Assembly (NCBI GenBank): GCA_024509875.1
Contig: JAMPIV010021267.1
Span: forward strand, 62,001 to 126,000
DNA from: Oreohelix idahoensis
Lineage: Eukaryota > Mollusca > Gastropoda > Stylommatophora > Oreohelicidae
Length of the DNA: 64,000 bases
Direction: 5' to 3'
Within the stretch, counting starts at the first letter, position 1. Each line of letters begins with the position of its first letter. Positions 15,201 through 24,416 of the stretch are shown here, one piece after another. The notes under the pieces are model-generated. The model was not told where the DNA came from. It worked only from the letters and a program-made list of their open reading frames with translations, and did no database searches. The position numbers and the translations under genes were made by a program.

Positions 15201-16943
15201 GTGACGGGAGGCCATTATTTTTGAACTAAGTTTCTGTTTTGGGTTGTCCCAGTTTTACATTTTATCAATCCTCATTACAACACTGCAAACTTTTAAACAG
15301 CTTGCAAAGAACTGACCCTCAAACTTTAACACAATAGGAAAACTATAGGAAAATTCTTTGCGTCAAACATGGGGAAAACTACTATGTCCTTTAAGAGTTA
15401 AAGAATTCCACAAGCCTCAGGCTGAGCTACTTCTTGGTCCTTGACCACTGACTGACAAAGCAAACAGGCTGAGCTACTTCTTTGGTCCTTGACCACTGAC
15501 TGACAAAGCAATCAGTGACCATCACTTTGCTTGGTCAGCTGCCATCCTTTGTGTGGTGCCCTAGCTCTGGTTCATGCTTAGCATCTCTGCCTCCAGTTCT
15601 CTGCCAGGTGGCTTATGGCCAGCCCTGCTTTTGCTTTCCTTTTGAGTCCATAGCACGGCAATTCTGGTGATGGTGTCAGGGTCTCTTATGAGGATGTGGC
15701 CAATCCAATTCCAGCGTCTACCCACTATGATGGTGCGCATGAATGTCTTCTTGGTGACTCCAAGTTAGCAGTTCTTGGTTGGTGATGGTGTTCTGCCAGA
15801 AAATTGGAAGAATTTTCCTTAGACAGGTTGTGTGGAAAGAGGACACTTTGGACATTTCCTTTTCTGTTACTCTCCAGCATTCTGCACCGTACAGAAGCAC
15901 AGAAATTACGTAGCTCTCGTATATTTTTTATTTATAAGCAGCACTGATCTAAGTTTGTTGTTTGTACATGATACAATCATTAATGGAGTATGTTTTTATT
16001 TTTTTTAAATTTACTTACTGAGGAATCAAAAGAAACTTGGCGTTGCACTGTTCAACATTCCACAGAGTTATGCAGGCATCAGTAGTCATGCATATTTGTC
16101 TCCAGTTTGTTTTATTGAAGGACAAAGACTTCACTGGGTTTCTTGTAATGTCTACTGTTGCTAGTTTTGTACCTTCAATATAATTCCTGTTCAAGAAATC
16201 ATTTCAATACCAAATTTAGGTGAAATCTATCAGTTCTTGTTACTTTTACAAAAAAAAAAAAAAAAAAAAAAAAAAAGATTTCCACTGAAACAAAACATAA
16301 AAAAACAAAATTAACACATGAATAGCAGGATTTTGTTTAAAGCGTACTGTGACATGAACAGCTACATAAACTTTAAATGTTATAAAGTCCTAAATGAAGA
16401 TCTTACCACACCACAAGGTTAAAGTTAGGAATTCCTGATATGCTGGCAAGGTACTGACTCTCTGAAAATGCTATGGTCTGAAACTCAAGGTCTGCTCCCT
16501 CTGCAATATGTCACGAAGTTATGAATATGGCATAACAATAATTAATTCTGTCATTAAATGATGAACTGTGGTTATAAATATGAAAATTAGAATGATGATA
16601 TAAAAGAGATGAAAATAAAAAACAAATTATTACCAATATAAATGATTTTAAAAAGCTGAAAAAATTATTTTACTAAAACACACATAACTTACCTTTCAAA
16701 ACAGCTATCTCAGTAAATGATGGGTAGGCATAAACATAGATCTTTGGATTCTGGGCATATTCTGCAATAGCTATATGTTTGTTTATCCTATGGAAAGCCA
16801 CAGGCCCCATAGCTGCATCTTTAAATGTGAATGATCCATGTTTACCTCCTGTTGAAATGGTCTTCACATTACGACCACACTGATAACATATCACACCGCT
16901 CTCAATGAAAGATAAAGTGGAGCCATTATAACCCTGGAACCAA
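62..16943 (-). CDS. CFAP43: CFAP43 (WDR96), N-terminal ten exons, partial at both ends
   Basis: CFAP43 is an axonemal WD40 protein of motile cilia and sperm flagella that, with CFAP44, belongs to the tether/tether-head complex of the inner dynein arms. I read ten minus-strand exons, from 5' to 3': 16943-16693, 16500-16407, 16186-16019, 13720-13447, 13151-13034, 9343-9264, 6718-6587, 4831-4715, 4437-4357 and 210-62. All have AG acceptors and GT donors, and the reading frame is continuous across all nine junctions (1464 nt, about 488 residues). Diagnostic stretches are WFQGYN and VICYQCG at the start, then NWRQICMTTDACITLWN, AVAGLAGEEVEQ, GDFYVGCEDGQLFK and ENGLLQVWK, in the order found in animal CFAP43. 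The first exon with the ATG was not found and must lie to the right of 16943. The C-terminal coiled-coil half lies beyond the left edge. Introns are 0.2-4 kb and most carry transposons. Confidence 0.9.
211..553. other. CFAP43 intron, no recognisable element
   Basis: This stretch is ordinary AT-rich intron. I see no coding similarity, inverted repeat or known repeat in it. The mariner at 556 follows directly. Confidence 0.5.
556..1895 (+). mobile_element. Mariner-type DNA transposon A (1.34 kb), inactive
   Basis: Terminal inverted repeats begin AGAGGTCTGTTCAAAA on the left. The right end read in reverse gives CGAGGTCTGTTCAAAA. Both ends are flanked by TA (554-555 and 1896-1897), the mariner target duplication. 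The length is the normal 1.3 kb. It sits in a CFAP43 intron on the strand opposite to the gene. Confidence 0.88.
786..1816 (+). pseudogene. Mariner transposase pseudogene
   Basis: Cut-and-paste transposase of mariner elements. The start codon at 786 opens MSEFHEQRINIKFFFKLGK, the N-terminal helix-turn-helix. Further on I see ITGDET (first catalytic Asp), then HHDNAPAHT (second) and the PPYSPDLAPADFFLFPK block (third), so it is a DD34D mariner. It is broken by stops and frameshifts: a stop follows YKWLK near 927, another stop replaces the Trp after GDET at about 1253, and more follow. It cannot make a working enzyme. Confidence 0.85.
1898..2095. repeat. Degenerate repeat block interrupted by mariner B
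   Basis: Diverged copies of an AT-rich unit with the theme 'gttttatgttgaattttaccattac...gagctgtgtat' occur here, at about 1960-2095. They resume after the mariner at 3073-3210 ('gagctgtgcattatt', 'agttttatgttgaatgtta'). The mariner landed inside this array. No function is visible. Confidence 0.5.
2098..3070 (-). mobile_element. Mariner-type DNA transposon B, internally deleted
   Basis: Inverted ends read GAGGGTCGTTCAAGTCAAAC (left) and GAGGGTCGTGCAAGTCAAAC (right end, reversed). They are flanked by TA at 2096-2097 and 3071-3072. The element is only 973 bp, and the DNA-binding N-terminal part of the transposase is missing, so it is a deletion derivative. Its ends and protein differ from element A, so the two are different mariner families. 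Confidence 0.88.
2263..2905 (-). pseudogene. Mariner transposase, C-terminal part, broken
   Basis: Reading from about 2850, the frame gives VTCDET (first catalytic Asp), then a TGA where family members have Trp, then VHHFTPESKRASMQW. A long open stretch follows with LQDNTGPH and PPYSPNLAPSDFYLFGP. Exactly 34 residues separate the second and third Asp (DD34D mariner). The N-terminal helix-turn-helix region is deleted, and the TGA after CDET interrupts the frame. Confidence 0.85.
3073..3438. other. Intron sequence with tail of the degenerate repeat
   Basis: The first ~140 bp continue the AT-rich repeat interrupted by mariner B. The remainder is T-rich intron with no recognisable feature. Confidence 0.4.
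3448..3703 (+). mobile_element. tRNA-derived SINE
   Basis: The head resembles a tRNA gene (CAGTGGTTAGATCGCTGGTC as A-box region, a degenerate B box at about 3510). It is followed by a body I associate with molluscan SINEs (CACTTCAGTCTACCCAGCTG, GGAACTGGTCACCCCACCTC, TATATGCTATGGGACTT) and a TTTACTTTA-type tail. The target duplication ATCTCATAC lies at 3439-3447 and 3704-3712. The target is itself a unit of the local 30-bp minisatellite. Confidence 0.82.
3752..4056 (-). mobile_element. Short retroposon, family A, copy 1
   Basis: About 305 bp. Read on the minus strand, it runs to a 3' tail of GAA repeats (seen here as ACTTCTTCTTC at the left end). A perfect 16-bp target duplication TCTATTGATAGTATTA lies at 3736-3751 and 4057-4072. 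Other copies start at 5327, 18466 and 59415. The short shared reading frame ending near NATN(V/I)LFR may be a LINE C-terminus, so this could be a truncated LINE rather than a SINE. Confidence 0.85.
4073..4135 (+). repeat. 30-bp minisatellite, small block
   Basis: Two to three copies of a unit close to 'atctcatatctccatttcta tcatcacaac'. The same unit forms the larger array at 5690-6527 in the next intron and also surrounds the SINE at 3448. Confidence 0.65.
4357..4437 (-). CDS. CFAP43: CFAP43 exon
   Basis: An 81-nt exon, acceptor TTTCTTTCAG, donor GTAAGTAAA. It encodes SLRENGLLQVWKITDGTLVA and then ELDIDDP, a WD40 blade with a clear VWK Trp position. Frame is continuous with 4715-4831 and 62-210. 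Confidence 0.88.
4715..4831 (-). CDS. CFAP43: CFAP43 exon
   Basis: A 117-nt exon (39 whole codons), acceptor TTCTGATAG, donor GTAATTAGA. It encodes GTIQYYTCGNVNSMSTLLA followed by VRCGNFVGVGCLPLG, a WD40 blade. Confidence 0.85.
5010..5300 (+). repeat. Dispersed repeat, family G, copy 1
   Basis: It shares a core with the copies at 9690, 21985 (reverse), 36130 (reverse) and 40600. The core reads roughly: ggcaacctcatcatgtaaaa, attgctacagaaaccacc, a spacer, then ttttggtgcaggcttcctgc. The first part also matches the 40600 copy (GAGACAAAGAAA). It looks like an old SINE; no target duplication could be read. Confidence 0.6.
5327..5624 (-). mobile_element. Short retroposon, family A, copy 2
   Basis: Same 300-bp body as 3752-4056, 3' GAA tail at the left (CTTCTTCTTC). 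The target duplication CCTCTTCTGTGATC / CCTCTTCTATGATC lies at 5313-5326 and 5625-5638, with one mismatch from decay. Confidence 0.85.
5690..6527 (+). repeat. 30-bp minisatellite array, interrupted by a LINE tail
   Basis: Tandem, variably diverged copies of a ~30-bp unit with the theme 'atctcatatctccatttcta' + 'tcatcacaac' fill about 5690-5880 and 6226-6527. The block between is a LINE fragment that landed inside. The unit is the same as at 4073-4135. Confidence 0.75.
5882..6224 (+). pseudogene. LINE C-terminal fragment with (ATT)n tail
   Basis: The frame gives CRLCWLGHVRRMEDGRIPKD followed by LADGKR, the C-terminal motif typical of animal non-LTR retrotransposons. After a frame change it ends AKRSSHGKQKRGKN. 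A 3' UTR ends in GGGACTATTATTATTATTAT, a simple-repeat tail. It is strongly 5'-truncated and dead. Confidence 0.75.
6587..6718 (-). CDS. CFAP43: CFAP43 exon
   Basis: A 132-nt exon (44 whole codons), acceptor TTTGTCAAAG, donor GTTAGTACC. It encodes DGVIRLLDVTGEKV, then EEIDVNFPVSALAFGQNYQI and LAWGSPN, a WD40 blade. Confidence 0.85.
7095..8614 (+). mobile_element. Tc1-like DNA transposon, near intact
   Basis: Inverted ends TACTGTTCAAAAAAAGAGAC (left) and TACTGTTCAAAAAAAGAAAC (right, reversed) are flanked by TA dinucleotides (7093-7094, 8615-8616). Length 1520 bp, usual for Tc1 elements. Ends are almost identical and the gene has few lesions, so this is one of the younger DNA transposons here. 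It sits in a CFAP43 intron, opposite strand to the gene. Confidence 0.9.
7423..8518 (+). pseudogene. Tc1-like transposase, one nonsense and one frameshift
   Basis: Starts MASLSINLRNMAIGRLHA. The HTH region includes QSQVARHLNMHQSTTSRLW. Catalytic triad: WFSDES (Asp), FQQDNARPH (Asp), and SPDMSPIEHLWDEL (Glu), the DD34E pattern once a small deletion near 8205 is allowed for. A TGA at 7928-7930 (YRW, stop, NERF) probably derives from CGA. After the deletion the frame continues EHLWDELHRHVFRRDLAPA to the stop at 8518. Inactive as it stands. Confidence 0.88.
8618..9263. other. CFAP43 intron, no recognisable element
   Basis: AT-rich sequence with an open frame at 8806-9189 on the plus strand. The frame has no family resemblance and reads as chance low-complexity. 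Nothing else supported. Confidence 0.4.
9264..9343 (-). CDS. CFAP43: CFAP43 exon
   Basis: An 80-nt exon, acceptor CTATTTTCAG, donor GTACGAATA. It completes the split codon from 13034-13151 and encodes ESTSGLLKPGSLQCIALHQN then GLYAAGM, a WD40 blade. Confidence 0.87.
9690..9870 (+). repeat. Dispersed repeat, family G, copy 2
   Basis: Contains 'ggcaccctcatcatgtaaga', 'aactgctacagacaccacc' and 'atgctttggtgaag', matching the family G core seen at 5010 and 40600. Diverged, no target duplication read. Confidence 0.55.
9880..10503 (+). pseudogene. LINE family alpha, 3' fragment with internal deletion
   Basis: It begins within the RT palm (DLNFADDYAFLSH at about 9936-9974, the catalytic FADD box). 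It then jumps over a deletion near 10007 to the C-terminal domain (EKEMSKLSSFH at about 10060, GHILRRDPDAITR at about 10225, LWTSEGKRKRG). It ends in the family's GGCTAAGGATC plus GAAGAAGAAG tail. Several stops. Other copies: 15418 (reverse), 30048 and 58717. Confidence 0.8.
10504..13033. other. Large CFAP43 intron, nothing identified
   Basis: 2.5 kb of intron. An A-rich stretch ends near 11232 and a short (AT)n run lies at 11829-11842. The part between about 11360 and 12670 has a different, less AT-rich texture and may be an old solo LTR, but I could not establish both ends. No coding sequence supported. Confidence 0.4.
13034..13151 (-). CDS. CFAP43: CFAP43 exon
   Basis: A 118-nt exon, acceptor CTTTACGCAG, donor GTAATTTTTG. 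It encodes VDTELMKVKILYYPSSQ followed by an acidic linker with DQDLNDDPDHENVSPDG. It joins in frame after GQLFK of the preceding exon. Confidence 0.8.
13447..13720 (-). CDS. CFAP43: CFAP43 exon
   Basis: A 274-nt exon, acceptor TATATTTTAG, donor GTAAAAATG. It encodes KIRLPPLNLNE, a variable linker, AVAGLAGEEVEQLDIIKD and then MTWLPTGDFYVGCEDGQLFK. The AGLxGxE and (Y/F)xGCExG motifs are strong matches to CFAP43. Confidence 0.92.
13721..15417. other. CFAP43 intron, unclassified sequence
   Basis: AT-rich intron. 14380-14640 is GC-richer and looks like an unclassified old repeat (contains 'gggtgcagctggcagaagtc' and 'gagccgatggcgtccgaac'), but I find no second copy in the window. No coding feature. 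Confidence 0.35.
15418..15930 (-). pseudogene. LINE family alpha, 3' fragment
   Basis: The minus-strand frame gives MLLYGAECWRVTEKEMSKVS, then SFHTTCLRKI and NTITNQELLTWS, the C-terminal domain of family alpha. The 3' end lies at the left and contains a local duplication: 'gctgagctacttctt' followed by 'ggtccttgaccactgactg' occurs twice (about 15421-15462 and 15467-15510). It inserted about 90 bp from CFAP43 exon 16019-16186. Confidence 0.78.
16019..16186 (-). CDS. CFAP43: CFAP43 exon
   Basis: A 168-nt exon, acceptor TTGAACAG, donor GTAAGTAAA. It encodes NYIEGTKLATVDITRNPVKS, then LSFNKTNWRQICMTTDACIT and LWNVEQCNAKF, a textbook WD40 blade with the NWRQ motif of CFAP43. Confidence 0.93.
16407..16500 (-). 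CDS. CFAP43: CFAP43 exon
   Basis: A 94-nt exon, acceptor CATATTGCAG, donor GTAAGATC. It encodes EGADLEFQTIAFSESQYLAS and then ISGIPNFNLVVW with both ends in split codons that match the neighbours. Confidence 0.9.
16693..16943 (-). CDS. CFAP43: CFAP43 exon (second or later exon of the gene)
   Basis: A 251-nt exon, acceptor TTTGTTTACAG, donor GTAAGTTATG. It encodes WFQGYNGSTLSFIESGVICY, QCGRNVKTIS, then IAEYAQNPKIYVYAYPSFTE and IAVLK. This is the N-terminus of CFAP43, where WxQGYN lies only a few residues after the start in known orthologues, so only a short first exon is missing upstream. Confidence 0.93.
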
Positions 16944-17069
16944 CTGTAAACAAAATAAAAATTGTAATTGTATGTTAAACCAAAAGCACACACTCTATAC
17001 AATATACCTATACAGTGTGCACATGTGCCCGCGCACACTCACCACATTTAACAAACACTATGGATAACA

Positions 17070-17540
17070 TTTGTATTATCTATTCTCTTGTATGGGTGTG
17101 AGGGCTGGACACTCACTGCAGATACGGAGCGAAGGATTCAGGCTTTCGAGTATAAATGTTATAGAAGAATTTTGCGGATTTGCTATAAAGAGCACAAAAC
17201 AAATGTCTATATTGGAGAGAAAATAAACACATATGCAGGCCACCAAGAACCACTTCTGTCAGTAGTGAAACGTCGAAAGCTTGCCTGGTTTGGGCATGTA
17301 ACTCGTCATGACTCCCTTTCGAAAACGATCCTTCAGGGAACAGTCGAAGGTAAACGGAGAAGAGGAAGGCAAAGAAAATCCTGGGCTGATAACAGCAAAG
17401 AATGGGCAGGACACGGTTTTTCCACACTTGTACGCATTGCTGAGGATAGAGAGCAGTGGAGGACCCTGTCTGCTGATGCTTCCACCATGGCACCCCTACG
17501 ACCCATGACGGGTTATGGGTTGAGATGATGAGATGAGATG
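17070..17540 (+). pseudogene. LINE C-terminal fragment with 10-bp target duplication
   Basis: An open 146-codon frame (to 17528) gives LYGCEGWTLTADTERRIQAF, RRKLAWFGHVTRHDSLSKTI, GTVEGKRRRGRQRKSWADN and a final GYGLR, the 3'-terminal domain of a LINE. The tail is GATGAGATGAGATGATG. Target duplication ATGGATAACA lies at 17060-17069 and 17541-17550. 5'-truncated, so a dead but fairly recent insertion. Confidence 0.85.
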
Positions 17541-17550
17541 ATGGATAACA

Positions 17551-18044
17551 ACACTATATGTAAGAAGTTGTCCTCCAGGCTGCATATTTTTGTTCAATTA
17601 ATTAAATTTAACCTGAATAATGAAACCGAAGGGACTATGTGCTGGTGTTTCCTCTTTTAAAGATGATGATTGGAGCCAAACAAGAATAAAAGAATTTTTG
17701 GCAATAGTCTCACCTCTCTCCCCAACCAGCAAAGGCTTTCAACAAATTTGTGACAGGTTCCTCCTGAGCCGTGCCATCAGGTCAAATCACCAGCATGTCC
17801 TTCTGGCAAATAATAATCATTACAAATTGAAAAGAATACTGGTTTTACAATAAGGCAGTAAGATGAGGCATTGCATCAAGCAGCCATTTTGTGATACACT
17901 TCTTTAATTCACTTTGTTTCCTTTTGCGCACATAACCCCTGGTCACTGAATTAACAATTTTTTGGATATACTTTTACTGATACTACTGCCTTCTATTGCT
18001 CATTGGCAATAGTTACATTGTGTATATTTTAGGTGAACTTCATT
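17551..18044. other. Sequence upstream of CFAP43 exon, no feature
   Basis: Probably the first intron or promoter side of CFAP43. On the minus strand an ATG at 17611 opens about ten codons, but nothing ties it to CFAP43. No repeat recognised. Confidence 0.3.
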
Positions 18045-18465
18045 TCATAACCCTCCACTCCCAAAGGAGCATAGGCCTTCAACAAACACATGCCAAGTCC
18101 TCTTGTCACGTGCCATCATCTCAAGTTCTTTCCATGTTCTCCTTATCATTTTCACCTCTATTTCCAGCTCTCTTCTCCATGTGCTTCTTGGTCTATCTCT
18201 GCTTCTCTTGCCCTGGGGATTCCAGAACAAGGACTGCCTTGTAATGCTATCAACAGGTTTCCTCAGTGTGTGTCCTATCCATCGCCTTCTTCTCATCTCT
18301 TGTTCCACTGGCACTTGTCTAGTTCTTGTCATCAGTTCCATGTTGGTAACCTTGTCATACCATTTTAATCCCTCTATTCTACGCAAGCACCCATTTATGA
18401 AAGTCTGTAGCTTTTTGGTAGTTGTCTTTGTTGTTCTCCATGTCTCAGAGCCATACAATAGGACT

Positions 18466-18769
18466 TCTTCTTCCTCGTTCGTCCTGAAAAGGACGTTGGT
18501 TGCGTTGTGTCTGTTTACGCCGGAGCTGTGATATCTGCACCTTTCGGTCGACACATCCGACTTCAGCACAGCATTTTTTGTGACCGGGTTTGCCTTCCCT
18601 CTGCGATCCCTTCTCTCTCAGCCAGACTGCAGTGATGCAGCCTGTTTCTAGGACCACCTCGTGGAGGTGGAGTAGGGTCTTGGTCAGCTCTGGTTTGCTG
18701 ACCCTGATGCAAGCAGTCAAGCTATGGGTCGCTGACTGCATTCTCTATTGCTGCATCTTTGGGTCCCAT
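18466..18769 (-). mobile_element. Short retroposon, family A, copy 3
   Basis: Inserted inside LINE beta between LLY and GSETW. Target duplication ATACAATAGGACT at 18453-18465 and 18770-18782. GAA tail on the left. Body matches the copies at 3752, 5327 and 59415. Confidence 0.9.
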
Positions 18770-19750
18770 ATACAATAGGACTGACTTCACATTTGAGTTG
18801 AAGATTCTTATTTTCGTGTTGGATCCGATTTCTCATGATCTCCATATATTTCCCAATGCAATGAAAGCTCCTCTTGCTTTTTGTATTCTTATTTTGATAT
18901 CACTGTCTGTCCCTCCAACTTTGTCTATATTGCTGCCAAGATATGTGTACGATTCTACATCTCGTATTGGTGCTTCTTCAAGTTCAACCCTGTTATCATT
19001 ACCTGCATTTATTCTCATTATCTTTGTCTTTTCCCTGTGTATTTTCAGACCCAATTGCTGTGACCTCTCATCGAGTGTTTTCAATTTGTCCTGCATCTGA
19101 TTACAGTTATGGGACAGAAGAGCTAAGTCATCAGCAAAATCCAGATCATCCAACTGCTTAGTCAAAGTCCACTGGATTCCATTTCTGTTGTGTGTTGTCG
19201 ATGTTCTCGTAACCCAGTCTATTGCTAGTAAGAAAAGAAATGGAGACAAGAAGCATCCCTGTCGCACTCCTGTTCTTATCCCAAACGGTTCTGTAAGCTG
19301 TCCTTCATGAAGAACTCTGCATGTCATGTCTTCATATGTTTTCTTTATTAAATTAATGATCTTCAGGGGAACTCCATAATGCCTCATCAATTTCCAAAGT
19401 GATTCTCTGTCTACACTGTCAAATGCCTTTTCGTAGTCCACAAATCCGATGTATAGTGGCGAATTCCATTCCAGACTTTGTTCAACTATTATTCTCAAAG
19501 TGGCTATCTGGTCTGTACAGGATCTGTTTTGTCGAAAACCTGCTTGTTCATCTCTCAGTTTCTTGTCTATGGACTCTTTTAATCTTTCAAGGATAATCCT
19601 GTTTAATACTTTTCCTGGCACTGAAAGTAATATTATTCCTCTATAATTTGTGCACTCTTGTAAATTTCCCTTCTTAGGCAACTTAACCAGATATCCTTCC
19701 TTCCATACTGCTGGTATCTAAGTCCCAGGTCATTCAGCAGCGGATTCCCA

Positions 19751-20632
<882 letters not shown>

Positions 20633-20768
20633 TTCCCAGACTTTACTAAGTAATTTATATAACATCTCTGTAGCCGTGTTGATATCTGCTTTGATGGCCT
20701 CTGCTGGAATGCCATCAGGTCCAGACGCTTTTCCATCTCTTAGAAGCTTTATGGCTTTCTTACCTTAT

Positions 20769-21984
20769 TAAAAATGTAACGTGATATGTTGTTTGTGGTT
20801 TTTATCCTTTAACTAAAATTTGATCTACCATGGCAGACAGAGTAAAGGAAACTCACTAAGTCACCATTAGCCATCAGAAACAGGAGAAATAGTAAAACTC
20901 AGCTAGAAAAAATGGGCTATAAGTGTCAACAATATTAAAAACCCTGTTGGAAAAAACAGTAGTTTGTGATCGTCTTGTTGTTTTGTTTTTTTAAATCAGT
21001 AAACAAGCAAGATCCCTAAAGTCAACAAAGATGTGGTTTTAAATAAGAATGTAAGAAATAAAAAGAATAGTAAATGACAACTGAATATGCCCTGAAAGCG
21101 ATCAATGTGTTATTGCACTAGTGCAAGTGAGACAGTCCTCTTTTACTGGGTACATTACAAAACACTTGGAATCAAAAGGAATCACTAATTTTAAATAGTT
21201 TGAGAAGCTGTAGAGTCAGAAACACACACAATTTTGAAATGGTATAAAACAATGGAAAAGGCAGTGGTGAACAGAATCCTATAGCTATAGGATGCTTTGC
21301 ATCAGCATTTTTAATTAGAGTTCTACTGATAAAGTTGGCAGAACTGCTCAAATTTTCCAATCAACAGACACTGTCAGTACCATGCACATGCTACTTATTC
21401 TCAGCTATATCTTGAATAAGGTTTACGCTATTAAGAGTTTCAATAAGAGCATTTTCAAATGCATAACTTGTATGCAGGCATCATCGATGAATAAGGGTCA
21501 ACACTGGTCATGTTCATTCATGAAGTTGTTATCACTGTCTGCAAATGATATGCTTGACTTCAAGCCACACAAGAGTCTTCTTTCTTTAGATCTTGGCAGA
21601 AGAAAACAGCACAGTTACTGAGGCAGCTGCTCAGAGATAGGGAAAATCAGTGTGATCTGATGCTGTTTAAATTCTAAAAGAATATGTGTTCAAATATGAG
21701 TCTTTTGTCAGAAGACAGCATGCTTGCTAAGCCTCACAAATATACTATAGCTGCAACTACAGGTAAGGTCAGACCATCAGTCATTTCACTTGCTGTAAAA
21801 TTACCTTCAGTGGTTGAAGAATGCAACAGATTAGCTTGAAGATCAGTGACAGTCATTTTGCTTTGACAAACAATTTTTAAAACCACCAGCACTTTTGAGT
21901 GGGCTCACAGAAGTCAGATTTGATCTCCTGTATGATTTTATGTGTACACTTTTAGCACTCCTACTTCTTCAGCCTATGATGAAT
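20769..21984. other. No gene recognised
   Basis: AT-rich sequence between LINE beta and the next repeat. Small open frames have no recognisable family. It may contain part of the CFAP43 5' region. Confidence 0.3.
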
Positions 21985-22125
21985 GAGTTTTTTCTCAAGA
22001 AGCCTAAATCTTTTGAAAGTCCCACAGGAAGCCTACACAAAACAGTCATGTTCTTATGCATGGGTGGTTTCTGTGGCAATTTGTTTAATACGATGTGGTT
22101 GCCAGACCCATGTACTCCTAGTTGA
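21985..22125 (-). repeat. Dispersed repeat, family G, copy 3 (reverse)
   Basis: The reverse complement contains 'ggcaaccacatcgtattaaa', 'attgccacagaaaccacc' and a 'ttttgtgtaggcttcctg' motif, the family G core. Confidence 0.6.
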
Positions 22126-22224
22126 AATTTTTTTTTGTTTAAAGACGAAAGATTTGTTTCTCTCTTGCTCTTTTGTTTTTTTGTAACACGCAATTTGGTC
22201 ATTTGTATTTGCCCTAACCTATTT

Positions 22225-22290
22225 ACAATGACTGGACAGAAGTTATGCTGCCACTTTCGCACATCGGCAATTGTACATATTATTTGGACT
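22225..22290 (+). repeat. Dispersed repeat, family D, left half (split by LINE gamma)
   Basis: 'gctgccactttcgcacatcg' and 'gcaattgtacatattatttgg' match 29760-29925 (reverse) and 31770-31890. The remainder of this copy resumes at 24417 after the LINE insertion, giving a dated nesting. Confidence 0.6.
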
Positions 22291-22305
22291 CGAATACGCT
22301 ATATA

Positions 22306-24401
22306 CTTACTTACTTAGTCGTTCCCCTTCTACCGTGAGGTGTAGAGGTTTGGAAGAGAGAGCGCCAGACCATCCTATCGGCTGTCTTCCTCCTGGCCTG
22401 GTTCCATTCTAGTCCTCGGTCCTTCAAAGATTGTCTAATGTTGTCCTCCCAGCGGACTCTGGGTCGTCCTGGGGGTCTGGATCCCTGGCTCTTTGTTTCC
22501 CATGCTTGTCGTGGTAGCCGATCTTCTCCCATTCTACAGACATGGCCAAACCATCTTAGTTGGGACTGTTCTACTTGGGTCTGCAGGGGGTGGGATTTAA
22601 GGCCTTGACGAATCATCTGGTTGCGTACCATGTCTCTTCTTGTTACTTCAACCACCTTCCTCAGATACCTCATTTCTGAGGTTTGGATCTGATTTTTGTG
22701 GGTTGTAGTCATTGCCCATGACTCGCATCCATATGTCAAGACTGGGACATAGGTGGAGCGGTATACAGCCATCTTCGTTTTCTTATCAACCTCTCTCTTG
22801 CTGAGGAATCCTCGGTTTAGGGCCTGAAAAAGTCTCCCAGCTGCTGCTTTTCAAGTGGCCAACTCTTCTTTGATGCCTTCCTTTCAGTCTATAATAGCTC
22901 CGAGGTATTTAAAGTGGTCGACCTGCTCCAGGACCTGTTCTCCCAGCTTAATCTGATGTCTTCTTTCTTCTCGTGATATCACCATGGATTTTGTTTTAGA
23001 GCTGCTTATGACCATCCCTCTCTTCTCCAGCTCTTCCTTCCAGACTTGCAGGTTGGATTGGAGATGTGCCTCTGATTTAGCAATCAGGGCAACATCATCA
23101 GCAAATGCCAGCTCTGAAATACAGACCTGTCTCATCTTCCAGTACCCCACTGAATACTTTCTTGTTCTCTCCTTACATGCCTTAATGACATCGTCCATGA
23201 GGAGTATGAAAAGATAAGGTGACAGGATATCACCTTGTCTTACACCAGTGGTGGTCCTGAACTCTTCCGACTTATGGTTTGCTGTCCTCACATAATTTCT
23301 GCAAGACTTGTAGAAGCTCTGTATAGCATGAATCAGAGGTGCTGGAATGTTCTTCCTTGCCAAACAGTCCCAAAGTTTGCTCCAGGGGACCCTGTCAAAC
23401 GCCTTTTCCAGATCTATGAAACAAAGATGGATCTCACTCTTATACTCAAGGGCCTTTTCACTCAGCTGTCTGAGTGTGAAGATTAGGTCTTGAGTACTTC
23501 GGTTCGCTCGGAATCCGCACTGGACCTCATCCAGTTGTGGCTCAGCTAGGCGTCGGAGTCTCTGCTCTAGGATTCTAGAGAAGATTTTACCAGGGACACT
23601 GAGAAGTGATATGCCTCTATGGTTTCCACACTGTCGATTGTCACCCTTTTTGAAAATTGGTGTTATGATGGCAATCTCCGAGTCCTTTGGTATGGTCTTG
23701 TTGTACCACGCTGCCTGTAGAACCCTTAAGAGTAATAGGTCGCCTGATGCTCCCATGTACTTAACCATTTCTGGTGTTATACCATCATGCCCTGCTGCTT
23801 TGCCCATCTTGATTTTCTCCAGTGCTGCCTTCAGTTCTTACATCTTTATGTCATCTTCACCATCATTGGTTTTCTTTTCTGTGCTAGTGGTTCTCATTTC
23901 TGATGCTTCACCATGCTCACCATCAAGGAGTTCTGAGAAATATTCTTTCCATTACTTCCTTTGGGGCAGTAAGCAATTTGCCTTGCTTGTCCTTTATAAA
24001 TTTGAGAGGGCATTGTTTTTCCTTCCTCATGTTCTTTAGGGTCTTATAGAACAATTTCTGGTTTTCTTGTGCATATTTTTCTAGCTTTTCTCCAAATTCT
24101 TCCCAGGACTTCTGTTTTGCTGCTAGCACTTTGTTCTTTGCTTCTGTTCTGAGTGTCACATATTCTCTATATTTTTCCATTTGTCCTGTTGTGTTTTTAG
24201 CTCCTAAGTATTGTTTCCATGCCATTTTCTTCTCTCTTATTTTCTCTTTGACTTCCTCTGTCCACCAAGGTGTCCTCTTTCTCTTGTTCCCAAGTCGGAC
24301 TTCACTGCATGCTTCTGCAGCAGCTGCCTTTATGATATCCTTGAATTTATTCCAGAGGGTTTCCAAGTCATCAGGTCGTTCTTCTGTGTTGCTCAGCGCT
24401 G
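22306..24401 (-). pseudogene. LINE family gamma, 5'-truncated, with 15-bp target duplication
   Basis: Read right to left: a linker after the missing endonuclease (TPWWTEEVKEKIREKKMAWK), KTLKNMRKEKQCPLKF, KMGKAAGHDGITPEMVKYMG (RT start), GDNRQCGNHRGISLLSVPGK, QCGFRANRSTQDLIFTLRQL, IDLEKAFDRVPWSKLW, TTGVRQGDILSPYLFILLMD, LAFADDVALIAKS (catalytic), DHFKYLGAIID, LTYGCESWAMTT, LRWFGHVCRMGEDRLPRQAW, GRPRVRWEDN. The tail is TAAG repeats at the left. Target duplication CGAATACGCTATATA at 22291-22305 and 24402-24416. Two frame changes (near 23930 and 22880) and scattered stops. Clade RTE-like, not certain. Confidence 0.88.
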
Positions 24402-24416
24402 CGAATACGCTATATA

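Noticed and set aside
17570..17611. Minus-strand ATG opening about ten codons as CFAP43 start exon
   Set aside because: The phase could fit but the peptide does not resemble CFAP43 and there is no supporting donor context.
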